Shown piece after piece: positions 43,465 through 52,016 of a stretch of 64,000 nt of DNA. The notes under the pieces are model-generated. The model was not told where the DNA came from and ran no database searches. It saw nothing but the letters and a program-made list of their open reading frames with translations. Every line of letters begins with the position of its first letter. The stretch's first letter is position 1. The translations under genes were made by a program, and so were the position numbers. Origin of the DNA: DSOI01 sp041394885 (GTDB lineage: Bacteria > Acidobacteriota > Terriglobia > Bryobacterales > Bryobacteraceae); contig JAWKHI010000037.1 in NCBI GenBank assembly GCA_041394885.1, forward strand, positions 10,645 to 74,644, written 5' to 3'.

Positions 43465-44982
43465 ATGAATCGACGTTCGTTTCTTGGCGCTGTTGCCGCG
43501 CCGGGCCTGAGCGCGGCGCAACCGGCGCGCCGCCCGAACATCCTGTTCCTGATGACGGACCAGCAGCGGTACGACACGATCGGCGCAAACGGACAGCGGT
43601 TGGTACGTACGCCGAATCTGGACAAGCTGGCCGCGGAATCCGCGAATTTCTCGCGCTGCTATGTGCAGTCTCCCGTGTGTGTGCCGTCACGCGTATCGTG
43701 GTTTACGGGCCGTTATCCGCACTCGCATCGCAACCGCGTCAATTACACGCCGCTCGATGCAGGCGAAATGCTTTTGCAGCGCTATTTGAAAGATGCGGGG
43801 TACCGGACGGCGTCTGTGGGGAAGCTGCACTACTGGCCACCGACGGCGGCGCATGCGCGATCCACGGGTTTCGACGAAGTGCTGCTGCACGATGGGGTGG
43901 CGAAGGTGGACGCCGAGAGCGACTACGTGAAGTGGCGCACTGCGAGCGATCCGGGCCGGTTTCCGTTTCGGGCCACGGTGGCGCGGCCGGCCGCGGGCTC
44001 GAATCCATACCGGGCGCGGATCGAAGACCGGTTCCATGAGACCACATGGACCGGGAACGAAACGCGCCGCCTGGTGCGCGAGCTAGCCCGCGGTGGGCAG
44101 CCGTTCTTTCTCTACAGCTCATTCTTCCAGCCGCACTCGCCTTTCTATGCGGTTTCGCCATTCGACTCGATGTATGACGGCGTGGAGTTCCCGCTGCCGC
44201 GCGTGACCACGCGCGACGACATCGAGCGTTTGCCGCTGCCGCTACGCACGCTGATCCTGCGCGGCAATCCGCAGTACGGGATGGATCGCGCGCGGCTGCA
44301 ATGGGCGCTGCGCACCTACCACGCCAACATCGCGCACATCGATCGCGAGGTAGGCGGAATTCTGGAGGCGCTCGCCGAGACCGGCCAGGCCGGCAACACG
44401 ATCGTGGTGTTTTCAACTGACCACGGCGATCAGCTACTCGAACATGGCCTGATGGGGAAGAACTGTTTCTTCGAAGCGTCTGTACGGTTACCGTTCCTGA
44501 TGCGGATGCCGGGACGGATCCGTCCCGGGCGGCGCGATGAGTTCGTGGAGACGGTGGATCTGGTCCCCACACTGTTCGATCTTTGCGGTATCGCCGAGCC
44601 GGCACGGGTACAGGGCCGCAGTTTCGCGCCGCTGCTGCGCGGAGAAGCTTACGAGGCTCGCGACGCGGTTTTCTCGGAGAACATCATTCCTGAGGTGATC
44701 ACGGGCGGAGCGCTCGATTTCCGTTTCGCGAAGGGCCAGGGCATCAAGGGCGTGCGGCATCCGGATGCGAAGATGGTCCGCACGCGGCGTTGGAAGCTGG
44801 TGCAGTATGCGGGTGGCGAGGGCGAATTGTACGATCTCGACAACGATCCCGATGAGTGGAATAATCTTTTCACAAGCCCCGGCCACCGTGCAGTGGCCGC
44901 CGAACTGAAGGACCGCATCTTGCGGTGGCTGATGACGGCGGACGAGGTGGATCAGATTGCTCCTGCGTGGGAGCTGCAATAA
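43465..44982 (+). CDS. Exported sulfatase
   Basis: 505 residues. N-terminal twin-arginine-like NRRSFLGAVAA. Sulfatase motif Cys72-Val-Pro-Ser-Arg76 (formylglycine site, C-x-P-S-R), NILFLMTDQQRYD (metal Asp), GKLHYWPP, FSTDHGDQLLEHGLMGKNC (metal Asp and His), and ETVDLVPTLFDLCGI. Hydrolyses sulfate esters in the periplasm, possibly on polysaccharides or choline-type sulfates. Needs a formylglycine-generating enzyme, which is not in the window. Divergent from the amidohydrolase operon. Confidence 0.93.
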   Translation: MNRRSFLGAVAAPGLSAAQPARRPNILFLMTDQQRYDTIGANGQRLVRTPNLDKLAAESANFSRCYVQSPVCVPSRVSWFTGRYPHSHRNRVNYTPLDAGEMLLQRYLKDAGYRTASVGKLHYWPPTAAHARSTGFDEVLLHDGVAKVDAESDYVKWRTASDPGRFPFRATVARPAAGSNPYRARIEDRFHETTWTGNETRRLVRELARGGQPFFLYSSFFQPHSPFYAVSPFDSMYDGVEFPLPRVTTRDDIERLPLPLRTLILRGNPQYGMDRARLQWALRTYHANIAHIDREVGGILEALAETGQAGNTIVVFSTDHGDQLLEHGLMGKNCFFEASVRLPFLMRMPGRIRPGRRDEFVETVDLVPTLFDLCGIAEPARVQGRSFAPLLRGEAYEARDAVFSENIIPEVITGGALDFRFAKGQGIKGVRHPDAKMVRTRRWKLVQYAGGEGELYDLDNDPDEWNNLFTSPGHRAVAAELKDRILRWLMTADEVDQIAPAWELQ

Positions 44983-45008
44983 GACAAGGGGGAGCACAAT
45001 GGAACGCG

Positions 45009-45170
45009 GTGCCGAAGCTGATTGACGGGAGATACGAGCGCATCCTTATTACGGTGTCGGACGATTCGATGGCGGGCGACGGGTCCGGCGACGGCGAAGT
45101 GGTTTGGAGGAACGAAAAAGATATAGGCGAAGTAGCCCGGCGATTGGGCCTGAAAGAAGATATCTTTTGA
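45009..45170 (+). CDS. Small hypothetical protein
   Basis: 53 residues from a GTG at 45009. Mixed beta/alpha: PKLIDGRYERILITVSDDSM and EVVWRNEKDIGEVARRLGL. Composition is protein-like and the frame continues upstream to 44925 inside the sulfatase gene. No family known. GGGGGAG lies about 20 nt upstream, too far to be decisive. Confidence 0.4.
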   Translation: MPKLIDGRYERILITVSDDSMAGDGSGDGEVVWRNEKDIGEVARRLGLKEDIF

Positions 45171-45248
45171 CCTAGCAGGTCCGGGTGAACATGGCGAACG
45201 TGACGTAGGGGCCCTCGGGCAACAGTGGGCATGGCCGACTACATCTCG

Positions 45249-45289
45249 CGGAACGCTGTTCCGTTGTGAGGCGGCGGCCCTGGGGCCGC
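45249..45289 (+). promoter_or_regulatory. Two tandem hairpins in the ribBA leader
   Basis: CGGAAC-GCT-GTTCCG (45249-45263) and GCGGCCC-TG-GGGCCGC (45274-45289) lie 14-54 nt before the ribBA start. Riboflavin genes often have an FMN riboswitch, but the conserved RFN boxes are not seen here. May regulate translation; untested. Confidence 0.4.
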
Positions 45290-45302
45290 TACACTGGAAT
45301 TT

Positions 45303-46418
45303 ATGCCGTTTGCCTCGATTCCGGAAGCGATCGAACAATTTCGCGCCGGGCGCATGGTTGTGGTGGTGGACGATGAGGATCGCGAAAACGAAGGCGACCT
45401 CACCGTAGCCGCCGAAATGATCACGCCGGAGTTGATCAACTTCATGGCCGTGCACGGGCGCGGACTGATCTGCCTGGCGTTGAGCGCGGATCGGTGCGAC
45501 GAACTGCAATTGCCTCTGATGTCGCCGAGCAACACGTCGACGTTCGGGACGGCCTTTTGCGAGGCGATCGACGCGCGGCACGGCGTGACGACGGGAATCT
45601 CGGCGGCGGACCGGTCTCTCACCATCCGGCTGGCGATGGAAGCGTCCACCAAACCGCACGATCTGGCGCGTCCCGGCCACGTCTTTCCGCTGCGCGCGCG
45701 CGAGGGCGGCGTGCTCGTCCGCGCGGGACAGACCGAGGCGGCGGTGGATCTGGCGCGGCTGGCCGGGCTCGGGCCCGGCGGCGTGATCTGCGAAATCATG
45801 AACGACGACGGCACGATGTCGCGCGTGCCGCAACTCGAGCAATTCTGCGCCCGGCATGGCTTGCTGATGATCTCGGTGGCGGAACTGATCCGCTACCGGA
45901 TGCGAACCGAGCGCGTGGTGCAGCGGATGGGCGAGGGGTGCCTGCACACCGAATTCGGCGACTTCCAGACCATCGCGTATGGAACGACGGTGGACGGCGA
46001 ACGGCACATTGCGATCGTACGAGGCGAGATCGCGGGGCGGGAAGACGTGCTGGTGCGGATGCATTCGCACTGCGCGTACGGGGACATTTTCGGATCCACC
46101 GAATGCGAGTGCGGGCGGACGCTGCGGGCGGCGCTGGGGCGGATTGCGGAGGAGGGATCGGGGGCGCTGGTGTATCTGCACCAGACCGGGTTGGGGCTCT
46201 CGCTGAACAACGGGCGGCTGGTTTCGCACTCGCGGGAGTTCATGCATTACACGAGTCCGGAGGGGCAGCGGCAGTTGCAGCATGAGGTGGGGATTGGGGC
46301 GCAGATCCTGGCGGATTTGGGGCTGCACCGGATCCGGCTGCTGACCAACCATCCGCGGAAGATCGTGGCGCTGGAGGGGTATGGGATCGAGATTGGGGAT
46401 CAGGTCCCGGTGGGGTGA
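45303..46418 (+). CDS. ribBA: Bifunctional DHBP synthase / GTP cyclohydrolase II
   Basis: 371 residues. N-terminal RibB domain (1-200): VVVVDDEDRENEGDL with acidic metal residues, MAVHGRGLICLAL, HGVTTGISAADRS, ARPGHVFPLRARE, and GVICEIMNDDGTMSR. C-terminal RibA domain: MHSHCAYGDIFGSTECECGRTL with three zinc cysteines, YLHQTGLGLSLNN. Makes 3,4-dihydroxy-2-butanone 4-phosphate from ribulose 5-phosphate and opens GTP, the two entry steps of riboflavin synthesis. The RibA half is short and lacks some residues beyond VALEGYGIEI, as in several RibBA fusions. Confidence 0.94.
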   Translation: MPFASIPEAIEQFRAGRMVVVVDDEDRENEGDLTVAAEMITPELINFMAVHGRGLICLALSADRCDELQLPLMSPSNTSTFGTAFCEAIDARHGVTTGISAADRSLTIRLAMEASTKPHDLARPGHVFPLRAREGGVLVRAGQTEAAVDLARLAGLGPGGVICEIMNDDGTMSRVPQLEQFCARHGLLMISVAELIRYRMRTERVVQRMGEGCLHTEFGDFQTIAYGTTVDGERHIAIVRGEIAGREDVLVRMHSHCAYGDIFGSTECECGRTLRAALGRIAEEGSGALVYLHQTGLGLSLNNGRLVSHSREFMHYTSPEGQRQLQHEVGIGAQILADLGLHRIRLLTNHPRKIVALEGYGIEIGDQVPVG

Positions 46419-46475
46419 GTTGCGGACGTGGGGGCGCGGGCTGAACCTCGCCCCACTCCGGTATGCGTTGAAGCG

Positions 46476-48716
46476 TCAGCGCAGGCTGCTGGTGCGAACC
46501 TCTTGCGAAACGGCCAGGGCCATCGATGCCCAAGCCGTACCAGCCACCGAAATCCACTGATCGTGGCCGTAGGGGAATCCGCTCTCGAAGTAGGGCTGCA
46601 GCCAGATCGACCGCGTCTTGACGTGCCAGGATCCATCCGGCGCCTGGTTGCGCAATAGGTACGCCACGCCACTCTTGTACACACGATCGTTCGGCGCCGC
46701 GCCAGCCAGGTGTAGCGCGTAGAGGGCCTCGCCAGTGGCATAGGCGTCGGCGCCCATATGCGGCAGCTGGCTCCATCCCCCGTCGGGCCGCTGTTCGGCC
46801 TCGAGAGCCTTGGCGGCCCGCGCGATCGCCGCTTTGCCGGCTTTCGCCCAGACGAGGCCCATCACTTGAAAAGCCCGGTCCTGCGTGGTGGCAGGGTGCG
46901 ACGCGGCCAGCCACGCGGAGGCTCGCCGTACGGCTCTTTGCGAGTCTTGCTTGCCGGCGGCCGGAGCGTAGGTCTGGATTGCGTAGATCGACAGCGCGGC
47001 GGCAAGCTGCTCACCGGTGTTCATCGGCGGGCGCCTGCCTTGCGGCGACTGCCAATTGCCCTCCGCCGTCTGCGTCGACTGGATGTAGCGGACCACGGCA
47101 TCGGTAAACTCGCTCGATGGCGCCCGATTCAAGCCGTGGTCGAAAAGCTCCCAAGCCATGCTGCTGGGGCTAGCTGCCCCGAGATCGAGAATACGGTCAG
47201 GGGTGACACCGCGCATCGTTTCCGACAGTTGCGCGATTGACTTGGGCGCCTGCAATCCGCGATCGCGCGCGATCGCCGCCGCGGCCGAGGGCAGATCCTG
47301 CGCATGGCAGGAGTTGCAGCCGCCGATACGGATGAAGTTATGGCTCTGCTTTTCAAGCAGGGTCATCGCCTTGGCGACGGCTTCCGGAATGGACCGCGGT
47401 GTGTTGTTTGCGGCCGCGGGAACGCCCCCGGCTTTCCGGACTGCCGCGGAAGCTCCCAGCAGCCGCGCGATTTCCGTATCGCCGCGCTTGGCGGCCAGCG
47501 AACGCGCGGTCTCGCCGTCGGCCTGGAGCGCGGGGTCGGCGCCTTTATCCAGTAGCCGTTTCACCGCACCCACGGGCATCGCATCGGAGGCTGCCGCATA
47601 CATGAGCGCTGTATAACCGCGTTCGCCTGTGGCATTGACGGAAGCACCTGCTTCGAGCAGCAGCCGGACGGATTCTTCCTCGCCCGAGGTGGCCGCCGCC
47701 ATCAACGCGGTTTCGTGTTTCTTTGTGGCGAGGCTGGCGTCGGCTCCGTTTTCCAGCAATAGCCGCACCGCGCGAGGAGAACCGCTGGCGGCCGCGCCCA
47801 TCAACGCCGTGGCGCCGTTGCCACTCCGCGCGTTCACCTTGGCCTTCTTATCGAGAAGCATCCCGATGCCCTCCACATTGCCACGAGCGGCGGCCGCCAT
47901 AAGCGGTGTTGCGCCGCCAGCGGTGCGGCTGTCAGGATCGGCGCCGTGGTCGAGCAACAGCCGCATGACACGATTGCCGTCGCCGATCGAAGCCGCCTGA
48001 TAGAGTGGAGTGCGCCCTTCGGCTTGCTTGCCATCGACGGCCACGCCCCGCGCCAGAAGCAGCCGGACCTTGGCTTCGTCATGGACGGCCCAGTGCAGGG
48101 GCGTCGACTTCCGGCGGTTCTTCGCGTCACCCACGGCGCCCTTGTCGAGCAGCAGTTCCATCATGCCGGCCGAGGCGAACGCCGCTGCGTGGTGGAGGAG
48201 GGTTGACCCCGCATTGTCGTGAGCGTTGGCGAGTTCCGGGTGGGCCGAAAGAGTCCGCCGCACTGTCTGGATATCGTCGCCGCGAACCGCGCTGATTAAC
48301 GCCTGCACCGCCGGATCCAGCGGCTTCGGGGGAGCTTCTTCTTTCACTTCGAGGCGCCAGTCGGCCCCTTGATCGATCCAGGCCCGCAAAATCGCGATCT
48401 CGTCATTCGCGAGAGCGCCGGTGGGCGGCATCTGCATCCCTCCGTCGCCGTTAACCAGACGCTTGATGAGTTTACTGTCGGCGCTCTTACCGGCGAGGAT
48501 CACGGGGCCGTAGTCGCCCCCACGCATGGCGTTCTGGCGCCGGTCCAGCCGCAAGCCCGCCTGCTGTGCCTCGTCGCCGTGGCAGGAATGGCACTTTTGA
48601 ACGAGAATCGGCTCCACGTCGCGGATGAAATCGACTTTGGTTGGAGCCGGCGGAGGCATGACCGTCTGAGCGGCGAGTGGCCAGGCTATCGTAAGAAACC
48701 GAAGGGTTCCGTGCAT
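46476..48716 (-). CDS. Cytochrome c / ankyrin repeat / terpene-cyclase-fold fusion, exported
   Basis: 746 residues from the ATG at 48716, with GAGGAG upstream. Signal peptide 1-16. Residues 25-115: PSCyt1-type cytochrome c with CHSCHG heme motif and MQMPPTG axial Met region. Residues 135-440: about eight ankyrin repeats (for example GSTLLHHAAAFASAGMMELLL, TPLHWAVHDEAKVRLLLARG, each in its own repeat). Residues about 480-490: second heme motif CNSCHA. Residues 490-740: alpha-alpha barrel repeats with QTAEGNWQ, RPDGGWSQ and APDGSWHV, as in squalene/prenyltransferase-like folds (QW-like motifs). Expected periplasmic. Possibly a redox-linked binding scaffold; no known function for the full combination. 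Confidence 0.85.
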   Translation of the reverse strand: MHGTLRFLTIAWPLAAQTVMPPPAPTKVDFIRDVEPILVQKCHSCHGDEAQQAGLRLDRRQNAMRGGDYGPVILAGKSADSKLIKRLVNGDGGMQMPPTGALANDEIAILRAWIDQGADWRLEVKEEAPPKPLDPAVQALISAVRGDDIQTVRRTLSAHPELANAHDNAGSTLLHHAAAFASAGMMELLLDKGAVGDAKNRRKSTPLHWAVHDEAKVRLLLARGVAVDGKQAEGRTPLYQAASIGDGNRVMRLLLDHGADPDSRTAGGATPLMAAAARGNVEGIGMLLDKKAKVNARSGNGATALMGAAASGSPRAVRLLLENGADASLATKKHETALMAAATSGEEESVRLLLEAGASVNATGERGYTALMYAAASDAMPVGAVKRLLDKGADPALQADGETARSLAAKRGDTEIARLLGASAAVRKAGGVPAAANNTPRSIPEAVAKAMTLLEKQSHNFIRIGGCNSCHAQDLPSAAAAIARDRGLQAPKSIAQLSETMRGVTPDRILDLGAASPSSMAWELFDHGLNRAPSSEFTDAVVRYIQSTQTAEGNWQSPQGRRPPMNTGEQLAAALSIYAIQTYAPAAGKQDSQRAVRRASAWLAASHPATTQDRAFQVMGLVWAKAGKAAIARAAKALEAEQRPDGGWSQLPHMGADAYATGEALYALHLAGAAPNDRVYKSGVAYLLRNQAPDGSWHVKTRSIWLQPYFESGFPYGHDQWISVAGTAWASMALAVSQEVRTSSLR

Positions 48717-48878
48717 GTTTGATCTCCTCAGTCTGCACTGCGCGTTTCGCCGTGGAAACCGGCCAAAGAAGTCGCCTCCATCCTGATTTCCGCCAAGGTG
48801 GATTCCCTCTCGTGCAAGCAGTCCTTGAAAGCACGCGCTCACTGAAGGTATTGGAATTGTGTGCCGGAGTCAAGGCAT

Positions 48879-48932
48879 ATGTCCTCCCCATGTCCTCCCC
48901 ATGTCCGCCCCACCGAGGGTCGCTCCTCGGTG
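48879..48932. repeat. 11-bp tandem repeat followed by a hairpin
   Basis: ATGTCCTCCCC occurs twice and ATGTCCGCCCC once in tandem (48879-48911), then CACCGAGG-N6-CCTCGGTG, a perfect 8-bp hairpin (48911-48932). Non-coding gap between the fusion gene above and the M24 remnant. May act as terminator-like or protein-binding DNA; no T-run follows. Confidence 0.6.
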
Positions 48933-48995
48933 TTACGAGGACGTGCAGAAACAGTTCGCCGGGCTGCGGTGGTCTCCACAAGCCCGGCGAGTCAA

Positions 48996-49997
48996 TTACG
49001 CGTTACGGTGCGCTAGTTGATCGGCTGCACCGCGCACGAGGTGAACAGCCGCGGAGACCCCGCGACTTCGGAGACCCACGTGATGCCCCAATCCGTGGAC
49101 GTAGTACTTCTCCATCCCGAACTTCGCGACGTATTCCTTGGCGATCCTGTTCAGCGAATCCTCGCCGCCGCCGGTGAGCTTCATGCCGGGCTTCGCCGCC
49201 GCCAGCGCTGCCTTCTGTGCGCCCAGCACCACTTCGTAAACCTCCCGCCTGCGATTGGCCGCGTAGTGCAGGATCACCGAGTTCGGGCCCGACGCCACAA
49301 TGGGCGGATAGGCATGGCGCTCACACCCGCGCTCGAAATAGAGGGCGCTCATCGTGGCCGCGATCTGATACTCGTAGAGCCCTTGCCGCACCCGCCGCCA
49401 TGCCGCCTTGTGGGCCGCCACCGTGGCATCCACCGACTGCTGAATCAGTTCGATCTCACGCGCGGACTTGATCGCCCGCAGCCGCGCCAGCTTCGGCGCC
49501 TGACCCTGCATGGCCTGGTCGCCCAGCGCTTCGGCAATCGGCGGCGCCGCCGGGTTCAGCGTGTGAAACTCCGCCCCGGCCACCGCCAGCTTCTTCACGT
49601 ACGCCGCGAACGCCGTGGCCGGTTCCACTTTGTCAAAGCCAGCAATCTTGCCTGCTTCCGCATCGCCGGCCGCCAGCTTTCGTCCCGTGTACCGCTCGCG
49701 GACCTCGTTTCGCGGCGGCAGAAACAACACGTCTTCGCCGTGCCCGGCGATCATCAAAGCACCCGGCTCACGCCATCCTGTGAGATAGACAAAATCGGGA
49801 TCCTGCAGGAAACCGTTCCGCAGATCGCCCTTTTCCGCTTCCACCGCGCCGGCCATCACCGCCACCGCGCCCGGCGGCAGCAATTCGCGCAGGGCCTCGC
49901 GCCGGGCACGATAGTCGGCGGTAGTGAGCCCGCCTCCCGCCGGCAGCACGGGCACGGCGGCGAGGGCAATCAGCAGAGCAAAAACACGGACACCCAT
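48996..49997 (-). pseudogene. Xaa-Pro aminopeptidase (M24) with internal deletion and lost C-terminus
   Basis: Frame of 333 residues with signal peptide, an intact N-terminal creatinase/prolidase domain (VAVMAGAVEAEKGDLRNGFLQ region, RERYTGRKLA) and the start of the catalytic domain (AYPPIVASGPNSVILHYAANRR). After HYAAN the segment that carries the two metal Asp residues (about 45 residues in homologues) is missing and the sequence jumps to EVYEVVLGAQKAAL. After HGLGHHVGL the family sequence is lost and the reading frame ends within 30 residues, without the final metal Glu residues. The protein cannot bind the usual two metal ions. Decayed gene, or a much-reduced non-catalytic paralogue. Confidence 0.75.
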
Positions 49998-50159
49998 TCT
50001 CCCTTACTCTAACGCGGCCGGAATGCCCGGACCGCAATCCTCTCTGGCGGCCGCACCCGGCGCCTCGGGGAACATTGTGCCGCTTCTTTAGCCTGCGCTC
50101 GGGTTCGTTCGGTCGGATTCTCGCCGTGTTTGGTAGCAATTTTTGACTCCTTCTTCCGG

Positions 50160-50909
50160 TCAAGCGTTAGGATCCGGCTGCTTCCCCGGCGTGTCTTCTT
50201 GCCGCGTCTCGGGCGCAAGCGACGCAGGCGATGCCCCCGGCTGTGGGGATGATTCCACGGCCTTCGGTTCGTTTTGCAAAATCGAATTCTCCCCCGAGTT
50301 TCCGTTTGTCTCGTTATCGTTTGCGATAGCAGAAGCCTGCGGACCAACGGAGGTATGCTGATTTTCGACGCCGGGTTCGTGCGCCTGCGCCTCGACCGCC
50401 TCGCGTTCCATCCGCAGAGACTGCAGGAGCAGCAATTGTTCGAGTGCGCGGTCATGAGCGCGGGTAAGGCGGACCTCCTGGCGGTTGACGTGGGCGAGCG
50501 ACTTGGATTCGTCCGTCAGGGTGCGGAACGCGAGGGCATAGCGGAGCTCGGGAGTGACCCCTTCGAACTTCGCATCGACCTTCTCAGATTGGGTGCATAT
50601 TTCGGCCTCGAAGAGGGACCCCTCGATGCACCAACTCCGGTGCAGCTTCCACTTGGCAGCGACCATTTCCTCGACCAGCAGGAACTCGGCGTCATCGGCG
50701 GGTTGGAAAATGGCGATGAAAGAGTCCACGAGGAGGGCGAGGGATTCCGGGTCCTCGCCGGGTGCAAGGACGGCCTTGGCCGTGAGGCCGTGGGTGTAGG
50801 CGTTCATCGCGATCTTCTTCTTACCCTCTGGGGTGGAAGGGCCGTTAGACTTGCTTCCATTGGCCCAGGCGGCCTTCATGCGTGCGAGGGAGTAGCGTTG
50901 TTTCGACAT
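50160..50909 (-). CDS. Acidobacterial conserved hypothetical with GPxTPEGK motif
   Basis: 249 residues from the ATG at 50909, with AAAGGAGG upstream. N-terminal SKSNGPSTPEGKKKIAMNAY THGLTAK-like segment (GPSTPEGKKKIAMNAYTHGL) is a hallmark of a family found in many copies in Solibacter-type genomes. A helical middle part (VEEMVAAKWKLHRSWCIEGS; RLTRAHDRALEQLLLLQSLR) is followed by a low-complexity polar tail. No function known; no signal peptide. Possibly linked to genome plasticity because copies are dispersed, which is inference. Confidence 0.75.
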   Translation of the reverse strand: MSKQRYSLARMKAAWANGSKSNGPSTPEGKKKIAMNAYTHGLTAKAVLAPGEDPESLALLVDSFIAIFQPADDAEFLLVEEMVAAKWKLHRSWCIEGSLFEAEICTQSEKVDAKFEGVTPELRYALAFRTLTDESKSLAHVNRQEVRLTRAHDRALEQLLLLQSLRMEREAVEAQAHEPGVENQHTSVGPQASAIANDNETNGNSGENSILQNEPKAVESSPQPGASPASLAPETRQEDTPGKQPDPNA

Positions 50910-51231
50910 TGTTGCCTCCTTTGAAAGGTATGGGTGTGGCGCGGGGGGCGGACAAAATCGGGATTCGTAAGTAGTTTTACGGTGAATGAGTTCTGTGACT
51001 TTCAATGCGAGTAAACTCGTCTCCCTCGATGGGAGGGCGAGTTGGCGTCGGCGAATGCCGTCGATAGAATGCTGCCTTTAGACATGGGCTCCGGTGGATA
51101 GGGCCGAAGAGAGCCGCGAGAAACCGACTCCGTTGGAGGCTATTGGGGATGTCGGCTTCAACATTTTCCTCTAAAGGAACACTTTTCTATTGACATGTCG
51201 CCAGAGCAAAGGTTAGTATCTGGCTAATCCG
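50910..51231. promoter_or_regulatory. 322-nt intergenic region with plus-strand promoter
   Basis: TTGACA at 51190-51195 and TTAGTA at 51213-51218 with a 17-nt spacer form a plausible sigma70-type promoter reading toward 51232, with a run of A/T just upstream (AACACTTTTCTAT). Nothing else recognised in the region. Confidence 0.6.
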
Positions 51232-52006
51232 ATGAAGCAGTTTATTTCCATCGTAAAGAAGACCGTTTCAGCTTCGTTTCTCTTCGGTTTCCCGCTATGT
51301 GGTCAGCTTCCTGTCCCCCCGGGGGGGGGGCGCACCTAGTGTATTGGAAGAGTATCGAATTCCAAGTGGCTTGAGGAGTGCCTACCTTCGCCATGGGGCG
51401 AATTTGGGCAAGGCCGACGCTAACCGTATTGTAGTAACAGGAACGTTCCAGGACTCCACGGGGCCTCGGCCGCTTCAAGTGAACTGGCAGGTTCCCGGCC
51501 AGATTCGGATCGAAGAGGGCGGACCGAGGGCTCGAATAATCGCATTCGACGGGCAGGCTGTGTTTCATTCCAAAGGCGCCGTTGGGGATGAAGAGCGTTC
51601 TTTGGTTGAGACCCTGGGGCAGGATCTGCCCGAGAACATCTTTCAAGACGCAGCCTCGGGATATGCGTTACGGTTCATTTTCGGGCACGTCCGTCAGGAT
51701 CAGGGACCAGTCCTGCTTCTGTATCAACTGATCGCGCCGGAAACAGTTCGAAAGCCATCGAGCACTTCCGCCCGGTTCCTCGGGTTCGACCACTCCACGC
51801 AACTCCTCAATGTAGTAACCTACAAATCGCGCCGCGGCAATCGCGACGTAGCGGTGGAATCGAGATTCGATCAGTGGGCAGACCGGCAGGGCCGGAAGTT
51901 TCCAGGGCTGATCCGGCGCAGAGAGGATGGGAAGGAGGTTTTCTCCTTTATCGTGACCGAGAGTGTAGCGGGGGGACGCCTTCCGGATACGGCGTTCCGG
52001 CAATAG
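51232..52006 (+). pseudogene. Secreted hypothetical protein interrupted at a G10 tract
   Basis: ATG 51232 opens a signal peptide (KQFISIVKKTVSASFLFG FPLCGQ-type, residues 1-23) that reads into C6G10 at 51315-51330 and then stops at TAG (51337-51339). The frame shifted by one continues for about 230 residues (GAPSVLEEYRIPSG to PDTAFRQ). A tract of nine G would join both parts into a 257-residue exported protein. Either a slip-prone phase-variable switch, a real frameshift, or an assembly error. The mature part is beta-rich with no recognised family (VVTGTFQDSTGPRPLQVNW). The RHS gene starts 10 nt downstream, so it is probably the first gene of that operon. Confidence 0.75.
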
Positions 52007-52016
52007 CGAGGGATCT

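Noticed and set aside
45171..45302. SRP RNA or FMN riboswitch (CAGGTCCGGG, GGGTGAAC words)
   Set aside because: The words resemble short parts of both, but the conserved SRP tetraloop helix and the RFN boxes are absent.
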